DNA of 64,000 nt. Source: Thermohalobaculum sp050330995 (GTDB lineage Bacteria; Pseudomonadota; Alphaproteobacteria; Rhodobacterales; Rhodobacteraceae). Where the stretch lies: assembly GCA_050330995.1 (NCBI GenBank), contig JBHJHI010000037.1, positions 15,909 through 79,908 on the forward strand. The letters are read 5' to 3'. Positions 54,808-64,000 of the stretch are shown here, piece by piece (within the stretch, counting starts at the first letter, position 1; each line of letters begins with the position of its first letter). The notes under the pieces are model-generated. The model worked only from the letters and a program-made list of their open reading frames with translations, did no database searches and was not told where the DNA came from. The position numbers and the translations under genes were made by a program.

Positions 54808-55016
54808 GGCACCCGCCCGATCGGATCGCGCACCGGACCGTCGTTCCCGCGCGATCTCGCGACGCCCGGGCGTGCCGCCCGGACGGGACGAGCGCTCCGG
54901 GCGCCAATCCGCCGGACGGCACAGGCGTCGAGGCTCCCGCGACGCGGTCTTCGCGCCCCGGCCGCGATCGGCTACCACGGCGCCGACGCCCCGCCGCCCG
55001 ACCCCCGGAGGACGCC

Positions 55017-56507
55017 ATGGCCCCGATCCTCTCGCCCGAACCCGTCGCGCCCGAGCGCTTCGACGACGCCCGCGCGGCGGTCGCCCGCCTGACTGAGATC
55101 TACGAGCGCCACACCGCCTTCCTGCGCGGCCATTTCGAAGCCTACCTCTCGGGGCACGCGCCCGAGGGCTTCGTGCGCGCCTGCTATCCGCGGGTGCGCC
55201 TCGTGACGCGCACGCATGCCCGGCTCGATACCCGCCTCTCCTACGGCTTCGTCACCAAGCCCGGACGGCACGAAACCACGGTGACGCGGCCGGACGTGCT
55301 CGGCGCCTACCTCGTCGAGCAGATCGGGCTCCTGATCCACAACCACGGCGAGGCGGTCGAGGTCGACGTCTCCGACGAGCCGATCCCGGTCCACTTCGCC
55401 TACGCGCGCGACATCAACGCCGAGACCGCCGGCCTGCGCACGGGCGAGCCGCCCGAGCATCCCCCCTTGCGCGATCTGTTCGACGTCCCCGACCTCGCGC
55501 GCATGGACGACGCGATCGTCGAGGGGCGCCACGAGCCGGCCCCGGGCAAGTCCTGGCCGCTCGCGCCCTACCGCGCCGAGCGCACCGACTACTCGCTGCA
55601 CCGGCTGCTGCACTACACCGGCACCGAGCCGGGGCGGTTCCAGAACTTCGTGATCTTCACCAACTACCAGTTCTACGTCGAAGCGTTCGTCGCGCTCGGC
55701 CGCGCCCGGATCGAGGAGGGCGATCCGCGCTACGCCCGCTTCGTCGAGCCGGGCGAGGTGGTGACCGAAGCCGGCGGGCACGGGGTCCGGACCCGTGGCG
55801 AGCCGCCCGCGCGGATGCCGCAGATGCCGGCCTATCACCTCGTCGCCGACGACCACTCCGGCATCACCATGATCAACATCGGCGCGGGACCGTCGAACGC
55901 GCGCACCATGACCGACCACGTCGCCGTGCTGCGCCCGCATCTCTGGCTGATGCTCGGCCACTGCGCGGGGCTGCGCAACAGCCAGCGCCTCGGCGACTAC
56001 GTCCTCGCCCACGCCTACATGCGCGAGGACCACGTGCTCGACGACGCGTTGCCGCCCTGGGTTCCGATCCCGGCGCTCGCCGAGGTGCAGGTCGCGCTCG
56101 AACAGGCGGTGGCCGAGGTCACGGGCCAGGAAGGCTATGACCTGAAGGCGATCATGCGCACCGGCACGGTGGCGAGCGTGGACGACCGCAACTGGGAACT
56201 CGGCGGCCACCGCGGCGTGCTGCGCCGGCTCTCCCAGGCGCGCGCGATCGCGCTCGACATGGAATCGGCCACCATCGCGGCCAACGGGTTCCGCTGCCGC
56301 GTGCCCTACGGCACGCTGCTCTGCGTCTCCGACAAGCCGCTGCACGGCGAGATCAAGCTCGCGGGCATGGCCGGCGACTTCTATCGCCGCCGCGTGCGCC
56401 AGCACCTCGAAATCGGCCTCGCCGCGCTCGAACGGCTGAAGCGGCTGGAGCGCGGACGACTGCACTCGCGCAAGCTCAGGAGCTTCGCAGAGGTGGCGTT
56501 CCAGTAA
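55017..56507 (+). CDS. amn: AMP nucleosidase
   Basis: A 496-residue enzyme that splits AMP to adenine and ribose 5-phosphate, balancing purine pools. The C-terminal half has a purine-nucleoside-phosphorylase fold with MINIGAGPSNARTMTDHVAVL, LGHCAGLRNSQRLGDYVL and ALDMESATIAANGFR. The start MAPILSPEPV follows the family. The 10-base string TAAGGGTTTC that overlaps the stop is repeated 145 bases later. Confidence 0.96.
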   Translation: MAPILSPEPVAPERFDDARAAVARLTEIYERHTAFLRGHFEAYLSGHAPEGFVRACYPRVRLVTRTHARLDTRLSYGFVTKPGRHETTVTRPDVLGAYLVEQIGLLIHNHGEAVEVDVSDEPIPVHFAYARDINAETAGLRTGEPPEHPPLRDLFDVPDLARMDDAIVEGRHEPAPGKSWPLAPYRAERTDYSLHRLLHYTGTEPGRFQNFVIFTNYQFYVEAFVALGRARIEEGDPRYARFVEPGEVVTEAGGHGVRTRGEPPARMPQMPAYHLVADDHSGITMINIGAGPSNARTMTDHVAVLRPHLWLMLGHCAGLRNSQRLGDYVLAHAYMREDHVLDDALPPWVPIPALAEVQVALEQAVAEVTGQEGYDLKAIMRTGTVASVDDRNWELGGHRGVLRRLSQARAIALDMESATIAANGFRCRVPYGTLLCVSDKPLHGEIKLAGMAGDFYRRRVRQHLEIGLAALERLKRLERGRLHSRKLRSFAEVAFQ

Positions 56508-56885
56508 GGGTTTCAGTAAGAATGGGGTGTCCGACCGCCTCGGTTCGGCCATCGTTTCGACGCGATCGACCGGGACTATCGACTTGCTGGTGGACGGCGC
56601 GAGATGGAGCCGACGACACGACACGGAACGCCATCGGGGGAACGCTCGTTAAGGGTTTCGTAACGCTTCTCGCACTAACTACCGATACGCAAAGGACGGC
56701 CGTCCGAAGCGCCAACCACGAAACGGCCGCCCCAAGTACGCAACACTACACAGGCCCACCCAGAGGACGCGATCGAATCCGGATTTGTAGGAACCGATCC
56801 CCTCACGTCGGGTTATAGCTGATTCTACCCCTGCCCGGAAGCGAGTCTCGTTCAGGAACGCGACCAATGTCACGCAGGGTCAGCT
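56508..56885. other. low-GC intergenic stretch between amn and ureG
   Basis: About 378 bases with clearly lower GC (near 52% in the line at 56641) than either flank, between convergent genes. The direct repeat TAAGGGTTTC occurs at 56505 and 56650. No gene is supported; open frames are short and lack initiation signals. It may be a remnant of inserted DNA. Confidence 0.55.
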
Positions 56886-57539
56886 TCAGACGAGCCCGCC
56901 GGCCCGTTCGACCAGGGCCGCCACCGCCTCGACGCCCTCGCCTCGCTTCAGAGTGGTGAACAGCCACGGCCGTTCGCCCCGCATCCGTGCCGCATCGCGC
57001 GCCATCGCTTCGAGCGAGGCGCCGACCGCTTCGGCAAGGTCGGCCTTGTTGACCACCAGCACGTCAGAGCGCGTGATCGCCGGTCCGCCCTTGCGGGGGA
57101 TGTCCTCGCCGGCGGCGACGTCGATCACGTAGACGGTCACGTCGGCCAGTTCGGGGCTAAAGGTGGCCGCGAGGTTGTCGCCGCCCGATTCGATCAGCAC
57201 CACGTCGAGATCCGGGTGGCGCGTCGTCAGCTCGGCCACCGCCGCGAGGTTGATCGAGGCGTCCTCGCGAATCGCCGTGTGCGGACAGCCCCCGGTCTCG
57301 ACCCCCACGATCCGATCGCGCGCCAGCACCTGCATCCGCATCAGCGCCTCGGCGTCCTCGGTGGTGAAGATGTCGTTGGTCACCACCGCCACCGACAGCC
57401 GCTCGCGCCAGTGCCGGCAGAGCGCGGCGGTCAGCGTGGTCTTGCCCGCGCCGACGGGCCCGCCGATGCCGACGCGCAGCGGCCCGTGCGGCGAGCGCGA
57501 CGGGCGGGTCGTCCGGGGGAGCACGTCCTCGGCGGTCAT
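56886..57539 (-). CDS. ureG: urease accessory GTPase UreG
   Basis: A 217-residue SIMIBI GTPase that drives nickel delivery to urease. The P-loop is GIGGPVGAGKTTLTAALC, and VTNDIFTTEDAE, ETGGCPHTAIREDAS and VIDVAAGEDIPRKGGPAI are present. It begins MTAEDVLPRT and overlaps ureF by ATGA. An N-terminal segment of about 18 residues precedes the fold. Confidence 0.97.
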   Translation of the reverse strand: MTAEDVLPRTTRPSRSPHGPLRVGIGGPVGAGKTTLTAALCRHWRERLSVAVVTNDIFTTEDAEALMRMQVLARDRIVGVETGGCPHTAIREDASINLAAVAELTTRHPDLDVVLIESGGDNLAATFSPELADVTVYVIDVAAGEDIPRKGGPAITRSDVLVVNKADLAEAVGASLEAMARDAARMRGERPWLFTTLKRGEGVEAVAALVERAGGLV

Positions 57540-58198
57540 GAGCGAAACAGCCTCACCGTCTGGGTCTCGTGGCGCATCGCACTGATGTCGCCACGAAAGC
57601 ATGACTGGCCGTGCGCGTCGAGCGGGTGCGCGGCATGGGCGTCGGCCTCGGCGGCTGTCTCGCGCGCGACCCGCTCGCAGAGCGCCACGAGATCGCGCTG
57701 GAGACGCTGTCCTTCGGTCTGCCCGAGCGGCACGAGGCGCAGGCAGGCGCCGGCGAGGCCCGCGACGAACGCTTGGAGCGCGCGGGCCAGCACTGCCTCG
57801 CGCGCGATCCCGGCAGCGCGGGCCGCGCGCCCGAGCGCGACCGGCCAGGGTACCGGATCGCCGGGTCCGCAATCCCAGGCCCCGGACGCGAGGCGGGCGA
57901 GGGCGGCGCCCTGCACCTCGGTCTCGGCCAGCCGCTCGCGGCTCGCCGCGCGCGCGCGGGCGTGCTCGGCCGCCGCCGTCGGGTCGCCGGCCATGGCCTC
58001 GGCGATCAGGAGCACGTCGGCGCGGCCCGCGCCGAACTCGACCAGATCGGCGATCCAGGCGGTGGCGGTGGCCGCGTCGCGCACGCGCCTGTCGGCGACG
58101 GCCCGCTCGATTCCGTGGCTGTAGGCGAAGCCGCCCGTCGGCGTCGCGGGCGAGAGCCACGCCTGGATCAGCGCCTCGGCCGGCAGCTCACCCGCCAT
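57536..58198 (-). CDS. ureF: urease accessory protein UreF
   Basis: A 220-residue helical protein acting with UreG (and usually UreD) in nickel insertion. The family start LIQAWLSPATPTGGFAYSHGIE is visible, and the C-terminal part ends VRLFRS. The first 28 residues of a longer frame were not used as they lie in ureE sequence. Start overlaps ureE by 11 bases; stop overlaps ureG. Confidence 0.94.
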   Translation of the reverse strand: MAGELPAEALIQAWLSPATPTGGFAYSHGIERAVADRRVRDAATATAWIADLVEFGAGRADVLLIAEAMAGDPTAAAEHARARAASRERLAETEVQGAALARLASGAWDCGPGDPVPWPVALGRAARAAGIAREAVLARALQAFVAGLAGACLRLVPLGQTEGQRLQRDLVALCERVARETAAEADAHAAHPLDAHGQSCFRGDISAMRHETQTVRLFRS

Positions 58199-58691
58199 GG
58201 CGGTGCGGGATGTGCGCGTTCGGGTCGGCGTGCGGGTCGTGGTGGTGGGCGTGCGCGTGGGTGCGGCCGTGCCCGTAGGCACCGCCCTCGGGCGAGAACG
58301 GCGCCTCGATCGCCTCGACGGTGCCGCCGAGGCGGCGGATCATGTCGGCGACCACGTGGTCGCGCTCGATCACTAGCGCGTCCTCGCCGATCTCGGCGGG
58401 CAGGTGGCGGTTGCCGACGTGCCAGGCGAGGCGGGCGAGGGCGCGCGCGCTCCCGGCCGTGACGCGGTAGAGGGGTTCGGCCGCGGCGCGCACCGCGAGG
58501 CGGCGCCCGTCGTCGAGCACCAACGCGTCGCCGTCGTTCATCTCGGTCGCCTCGGGGAGGTCGAGCAGCACGTCCTCGCCCGCGTCGGTGGTGAGCCGGC
58601 CGCGACGGCGGTAGCGCTCGGCGCGGGGCAGGGTGACGCCGTCGGCGAGGTTCGCGCCGCCGCCGCGGGCCAGCTCCAAGGCTCTTCGCAT
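58188..58691 (-). CDS. ureE: urease accessory nickel chaperone UreE
   Basis: A 167-residue metallochaperone. The N-terminal half holds the peptide-binding fold (RRGRLTTDAGEDVLLDLPEA) and the central part has WHVGNRHLPAEIGEDALVIE. The C-terminal tail is histidine-rich (HAHAHHHDPHADPNAHIPH), a nickel store. Start at MRRALELARG. Confidence 0.95.
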   Translation of the reverse strand: MRRALELARGGGANLADGVTLPRAERYRRRGRLTTDAGEDVLLDLPEATEMNDGDALVLDDGRRLAVRAAAEPLYRVTAGSARALARLAWHVGNRHLPAEIGEDALVIERDHVVADMIRRLGGTVEAIEAPFSPEGGAYGHGRTHAHAHHHDPHADPNAHIPHRHGG

Positions 58692-58771
58692 CGTCGCCCC
58701 TTCGTCGTTCACCGCGCTTTCAGGGCGGTCCACCGATGATCGCGCGAGCGAGCGACGAGGGGAAGACGCCG

Positions 58772-59044
58772 ATGCATCCGGCCGACGCGCTGTTCGAGAC
58801 CCGCGAGGCGATCCGGCGGCTCCGCCGGCAGGAGGCGTGGCTGCGCGCGCAGGTGGTGGCGGCGCGCACCGACCGCCGCGGCGCAGCCTGGGAGGCGGTG
58901 GTGGGCGAGCGCCGCCGCCGGACGGCCGGGCCGGAGGACGGGCCGCGGCTCGGCGCGGGCGCGTTCTGGCGCGAGCGGCTGGAGCGGCGGGTGGTGCTGC
59001 GGCCGGTGGGCGGAGCGGACGGACAGGCCGGTCCGGCGAAGTGA
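58772..59044 (+). CDS. small hypothetical protein opposite the urease operon
   Basis: A 90-residue basic helical protein beginning MHPADALFETREAIRRLRRQ. GGGGAAG lies eight bases before the ATG; an in-frame ATG at 58736 is the alternative. The N-terminus looks like a coiled-coil-type helix; the rest is arginine-rich. It is not recognised and could be a chance frame, but codon periodicity and ribosome site favour a real gene. It runs opposite to the urease genes. Confidence 0.45.
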   Translation: MHPADALFETREAIRRLRRQEAWLRAQVVAARTDRRGAAWEAVVGERRRRTAGPEDGPRLGAGAFWRERLERRVVLRPVGGADGQAGPAK

Positions 59045-59050
59045 GTGTTC

Positions 59051-59538
59051 TCACCGTCCATCGTCGTCAGGCAAGCCACGCACGTCGAGTTGCTCGCGCA
59101 GCGTGACGATCTCCTCGTGCGCATCATGCAGGGGATAGATGTCGGTCCAGATCCCGAGACCGAGATCGACGATGTTCCTTAACCGATCGGGTCCGAGGAC
59201 GAAGCCGCCCCCTGACCGACATAGGCCACGAAGGTGACTTGTAGGGTCCATCGCGTAGCGAGCCGCAGCAACGCCTCCCTGTGAGGAGTCAGACGGAACA
59301 TCAAATGATCCAGGTGCTCGTCGAAGCTCTGCGTGTCGTCGCGTCCGTTGTTCAACCGCCAAGTGCTGGATCGACGCTTGATCGGTAGCGCAACACCGCC
59401 GCGTTCGATTGGCTCGCCGTATCGCCAAGAGGCGTCCGGCTCCCGCCCCAAAGCCTCGGTCACTTCCGCCGGATCGCCGCTCAGGGAGCGAGCGGCGAAG
59501 TAGGCGTATTGACGGCTGGTCTCGGGCTCACTGCTCGC
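59051..59538 (-). pseudogene. DUF4279 family pseudogene inside the urease operon
   Basis: Between ureC and ureE on the same strand lies DUF4279-like sequence: QYAYFAARSLSGDPAEVTEA, then LGREPDASWRYGEPIERG, then WRLNNGRDD, LDHLMFRLTPHREALLRLA and, in the next frame, FVLGPDRLRNIVDLGLGIWT. The reading frame breaks in a run of five C at 59208-59212 (five G on the gene strand); one more base restores it. No start codon precedes the intact domain start (only the ureC stop). GC is lower than neighbours. It is either a decayed or an immunity-like foreign gene. Confidence 0.65.
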
Positions 59539-59541
59539 TGT

Positions 59542-61254
<1,713 letters not shown>

Positions 61255-61294
61255 GGGCTCTCTCCTGTCGATCGGGTGGGGGACTTCGCGGGCG

Positions 61295-61609
61295 CTAGCG
61301 GGTCGCCGCGCGCGAGAGCCGCTTCACGTTGGCCCCGGTCTTGGCGTGCAGCGGACGCATCGCCGCGCGCATCGCCGCGACCGGGTCCCGCCCGGCGGCC
61401 ATGGCCCGCCCGGCGGCGAAGGCGGCCCTGGGGAAGGCCGCCTGCTTCTCGGCGATCATGCGGTCGTCCTCGGCGTTCGGCATCTTCCAGAAGCCGGCCA
61501 TGCCCATCAGGCGCAGCCCGACCACGGCGTTCGCCTCGGCGGTGAGGCGCGCGGCCTCGTAGCCGGCCATCCAGAACTCCACCGGGGAGGGGGCGCGGTG
61601 CTTGGCCAT
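61295..61609 (-). CDS. phasin-like small protein of urease locus
   Basis: A 104-residue helical protein starting MAKHRAPSPVEFWMAGYEAA. Proteins of this pattern ('antifreeze protein' in automatic annotation) are found near urease and other genes in Rhodobacterales-type genomes. It has alanine-rich helices and a basic C-terminus. Function unknown. AAAGGAC precedes the ATG, 40 bases before ureC start. Confidence 0.7.
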   Translation of the reverse strand: MAKHRAPSPVEFWMAGYEAARLTAEANAVVGLRLMGMAGFWKMPNAEDDRMIAEKQAAFPRAAFAAGRAMAAGRDPVAAMRAAMRPLHAKTGANVKRLSRAATR

Positions 61610-61713
61610 CGTCGTCCTTTCGAGAGCCGAGGCGGAGCGGGACGCCCCGCCCTCACGACGCCGGCCAACGCGCAAGGCGGGCGTTTTGCGCCGCACAACG
61701 CCGCGGCATCCGC

Positions 61714-62535
61714 CTACGCCAGCGCGATCAGCCGCGCCGGCCCGCCCGAGCCCCCCTCGTGCTTCGGCGCGCCCACCACCAGCGTCGCCCCGCTCGCGGG
61801 CACCCGGTCGAGGTTCGCCACGCACTCGATGCCGTAGCGCCCGGTCGGCAGCCAAGCGTAGTGCGTCTCGAAGCTCGTCGACGAGCCGACGTCGAGCGAG
61901 AGGGTGTCGACCGCGAGGCCGACCGCGCCGGTCTCCTCGATCAGCATCAACGCGGCTTCGGGGTGGACGCCCGGATAGTGCTGCACGCCGTCCTCCTCGC
62001 CGCGGAACCTCGGCGTGCCGATGTGGCGCGCCCAGCCCGAGTGCATCGCCACCACCGCGCCGTCGGGGACGGGGCCGTGCGCCTCGACGTGGGCGGCGAG
62101 GTCGTCGGGGGTCAGCGTCGCCTCGGGGTCGTCCTCGGCCTTGGCGGCGATGTCGATCACGCGGAGCGGGCAGACCAGGTCATCGACCGCGATGGCGTCG
62201 ACCGAGGCGCCGTCGGCCGAGAAGTGCAGCGGCGCGTCGATATGGGTGCCGGTGTGCTCGTTGATCGCCAGCTCGTATAGGTTGAAGCCGTGCTCGGCGA
62301 AATTGAACGCCTGCCTCGCCTCGATGCCGGGCGTGCCGAAGTAGGTCGGGAAGTCCGGCCCGTAGGCGTGGGTCATGTCCACCGCCCGCCGCGCCCCCTG
62401 CGCCAGCGCGGCCGTGCCAGGCGCGAGAGGGGCGGCGAGCGCGCCGGCCCCGAGCGCGAGCGGGGCGGTGCGCAGGAGGTCGCGGCGCGAGAGCATCCGC
62501 GCCTTGACGGCCTCGGTGACGCAGGCGTGGCACAT
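61714..62535 (-). CDS. cyclase/kynurenine-formamidase-like protein with Tat signal
   Basis: A 273-residue metallohydrolase. The N-terminus holds a twin-arginine signal (SRRDLLRTAPLALGAG, RR at 17-18), so it is exported folded. The catalytic motif HTGTHIDAPLHF (residues 94-105) is that of the cyclase family, which opens formamide or related bonds. Substrate unknown. A Met14 start would also be valid. It occupies the place where ureD/A/B would be expected upstream of ureC. Confidence 0.86.
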   Translation of the reverse strand: MCHACVTEAVKARMLSRRDLLRTAPLALGAGALAAPLAPGTAALAQGARRAVDMTHAYGPDFPTYFGTPGIEARQAFNFAEHGFNLYELAINEHTGTHIDAPLHFSADGASVDAIAVDDLVCPLRVIDIAAKAEDDPEATLTPDDLAAHVEAHGPVPDGAVVAMHSGWARHIGTPRFRGEEDGVQHYPGVHPEAALMLIEETGAVGLAVDTLSLDVGSSTSFETHYAWLPTGRYGIECVANLDRVPASGATLVVGAPKHEGGSGGPARLIALA

Positions 62536-62832
62536 CGGCGGGGCTCCTCCAGGTATTCTCGTCGCGCGGGCCCCGCGTCGGAGCCGACGTCCCGGTGTCG
62601 CGACGTCGCCGCGAATGCTGGACCTCGCGCGGCGTCATCGCAACGAAGAACGCGCGTCCGACGTGTCTCGCCAGTCTGCCCCCTTGCGCGCGCGTGCCCG
62701 CCGGGTTAGCGCGCACGCGCAACTCCACAGGCAGGGGCGGGCGCGTGCGGGAGACATCCGTGCGGGTCCACCGGTTGGGGCTCCGGCCCTGAGACCCCCT
62801 GCCGAGGTTCGAAACCGGAAAAGGATCCTCTC
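62536..62832. other. divergent region between Tat cyclase and rpsB
   Basis: About 297 bases. The rpsB ribosome site AAAAGGA is near 62820. I see no recognisable ribosomal leader or promoter boxes. A TTCGAA string at 62809 is not part of a tRNA. Confidence 0.4.
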
Positions 62833-63657
62833 ATGGCTCTGCCAGAGTTCTCTCTGCGCCAGCTGCTCGAAGCCGGCGTGCATTTCGGCCACCAGACGCA
62901 TCGGTGGAACCCGCGCATGAAGCCGTTCATCTACGGCGAGCGCAACGGCATCCACATCATCGACCTGACCCAGACCGTGCCGCTGCTCGACGCCGCGCTG
63001 CAGGCGATGCGCGATACGGTGGGGCGCGGCGGGCGCATCCTGTTCGTCGGCACCAAGCGCCAGGCGGCGCAGCCGCTCGCCGACGCGGCGCAGCGCTCGG
63101 CGCAGTACTTCATGAACCACCGCTGGCTGGGCGGCACGCTGACCAACTGGAAGACGGTGTCGAACTCGATCAATCGCCTCCGCGAGCTGGACGAGCGGCT
63201 GGAGGGCGGCGCGCAGGGCTTCACCAAGCGCGAGCGGCTGGGCCTGGAGCGCGAGCGCAACAAGCTCACCCTGTCGCTCGGCGGCATCCGCGAGCTGGGC
63301 GGGCTGCCCGACATGCTGTTCGTGATCGACACCAACAAGGAGGATCTGGCCATCGCCGAGGCGAAGAAGCTCGGCATCCCGGTGGTCGCGATCATCGATT
63401 CGAACTGCGACCCCGACGGCGTGACCTACCCGATCCCGGGCAACGACGACGCGTCCCGCGCGATCGCGACGTACTGCGACCTCGCCGCGCGCGCCGCGCT
63501 CGACGGCATGGCGAGCCAGATGGGCGATGCGGGCTTCGACCTCGGCGAGCTGGAGGACGTGCCCCAGGAAGACCTGCCCCCCGCGGAGGAGCCGGTCGAG
63601 AAGGTGGCGCAGCAGGCGCCGCAGAGCGCCGAGGACGTGGCCGGCCCGATCAACTGA
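62833..63657 (+). CDS. rpsB: 30S ribosomal protein S2
   Basis: A 274-residue S2 starting MALPEFSLRQLLEAGVHFGH. The family parts FIYGERNGIHIIDL, MNHRWLGGTLTNWKT and GLPDMLFVIDTNKE are present. The C-terminus is a longer acidic, glutamine/alanine tail. The gene is usually followed by tsf; here about 200 bases later an IS66-type element begins. Confidence 0.99.
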   Translation: MALPEFSLRQLLEAGVHFGHQTHRWNPRMKPFIYGERNGIHIIDLTQTVPLLDAALQAMRDTVGRGGRILFVGTKRQAAQPLADAAQRSAQYFMNHRWLGGTLTNWKTVSNSINRLRELDERLEGGAQGFTKRERLGLERERNKLTLSLGGIRELGGLPDMLFVIDTNKEDLAIAEAKKLGIPVVAIIDSNCDPDGVTYPIPGNDDASRAIATYCDLAARAALDGMASQMGDAGFDLGELEDVPQEDLPPAEEPVEKVAQQAPQSAEDVAGPIN

Positions 63658-63860
63658 GGCCGGGCTCGGCGGCTCGCGACGTCCGCGTCCGCCCACCGGC
63701 CGTGCGACGCCTCGACGACGAGGTGTGGCGCGACCGGTCCCGATCCTGACCAGAGCGGCGCGCGCGCCACGATCGGCGGGTGCGCCGCCACCCCTTCGTC
63801 ACAATCGGCTGGCATCGGACACCCCGAACGTAATTTTGTCGGGTGATTGCCATGTTGACC
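63658..63860 (+). other. rpsB downstream region up to insertion element
   Basis: About 200 bases between the rpsB stop and the IS66 end. No terminator with a U-tract is evident. It might include the start of the original rpsB-tsf gap. Confidence 0.4.
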
Positions 63861-64000
63861 GTAAGCGCTCAGCCGACGCCCTCTGCGGCGCGGGTTGACG
63901 CGGGCGCGAAGGTCCAGGGCATCAGCTCGTCGATGCGGCTCATGGGATGGCCGTCGAGGATGGCGCGCAGCGTCGCCTCGACGTAGGCGGCTGGGTCGAC
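63861..64000 (-). mobile_element. IS66-family insertion sequence, end only
   Basis: GTAAGCGCTCAGCC at 63861 fits the GTAAGCG end of IS66 elements, and the bases TGTTGACC before it (63853-63860) are a possible 8-bp target duplication. The transposase end lies just inside. The other end lies beyond the window. Confidence 0.8.
63869..64000 (-). CDS. IS66-family transposase, C-terminal fragment
   Basis: The last 43 codons of a transposase enter at the window edge and end at TGA. The sequence VDPAAYVEATLRAILDG and MSRIDELMPWTF is the IS66 C-terminal pattern (DELLPW/DELMPW). The N-terminal part with the DDE domain is outside the window. Whether the full gene is intact cannot be told. Confidence 0.88.
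   Translation of the reverse strand, partial: VDPAAYVEATLRAILDGHPMSRIDELMPWTFAPASTRAAEGVG

Noticed and set aside
56522..56818. 98-codon frame in the low-GC segment
   Set aside because: No ribosome site, no recognisable domain, overlapping frames on both strands are equally long.
62804..62816. GGTTCGAAACC, a T-loop-like string
   Set aside because: No acceptor stem or anticodon arm around it; it is the rpsB leader.

Overview
The window is very GC-rich DNA (roughly 70% or more by eye) from an alphaproteobacterium. The evidence is gene content: DUF2312/GapR beside DUF1244, N-formylglutamate amidohydrolase and pyruvate kinase; pqqABCDE; two HisKA_2/HWE-type kinases with a stand-alone receiver; a VPLPA-CTERM protein; an EcfG-like promoter; and a small phasin-like protein next to ureC. 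Rhodobacterales or Hyphomicrobiales both fit and I cannot name a genus. No rRNA, tRNA, CRISPR array or prophage was seen.

Layout. 1-3544 (minus): arsenic operon, arsR-arsC fusion, acr3, a GAPDH paralogue and arsJ (cut by the window edge). 4006-5982: a small secreted protein and a tandem pair of unrecognised paralogues. 6247-17900 (plus): eleven tightly coupled genes (mostly 1-14 bp overlaps) encoding myo-inositol-phosphate synthase, an HD-like protein, a methyltransferase, a Gfo/Idh oxidoreductase, a zinc-ribbon MBL hydrolase, a TIM-barrel isomerase, a GT4 glycosyltransferase, a PIG-L deacetylase, a tandem GNAT-like protein, a YcaO enzyme and an acyltransferase. Several of these parallel mycothiol synthesis (inositol phosphate synthase, GT4, PIG-L, tandem GNAT), with YcaO where the cysteine ligase would be. 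I regard it as a candidate undescribed pathway to an inositol-containing conjugate. 17995-20127: cyclophilin-DUF4214 fusion and a sugar-nucleotide epimerase. 20255-25060 (minus): pqqABCDE followed by a kinase. 25178-27007: gph, rpe and a receiver protein. 27574-28272: stress-type secreted protein. 28436-30566: groESL with CIRCE and a clear promoter.

30783-34977: TraB-like protein, DUF3429, DUF393, HAD IIA and VPLPA-CTERM proteins. 35295-37491 (minus): three-gene methyl-tetrahydrofolate module. 37827-42710: GAF kinase, MaoC hydratase, ribF, plsC and a LOV blue-light kinase. 42732-51325: ketopantoate-reductase-like protein, MFS carrier, ClpB-like ATPase, pyk, N-formylglutamate amidohydrolase, DUF1244, small membrane protein and gapR. 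51594-56507: NtrC-like regulator with an altered GAFTGA loop, OmpA lipoprotein, small secreted protein and AMP nucleosidase. 56886-61609 (minus): a urease block with ureC, ureE, ureF and ureG but no ureA, ureB or ureD, interrupted by a frameshifted DUF4279 remnant. 61714-64000: a Tat-type cyclase, rpsB, and the end of an IS66-family element where tsf is commonly found.

Functional links seen by context are arsenic detoxification (reduction, As(III) efflux, arseno-phosphoglycerate export), PQQ cofactor synthesis, heat-shock folding, one-carbon transfer, and light or stress signalling.
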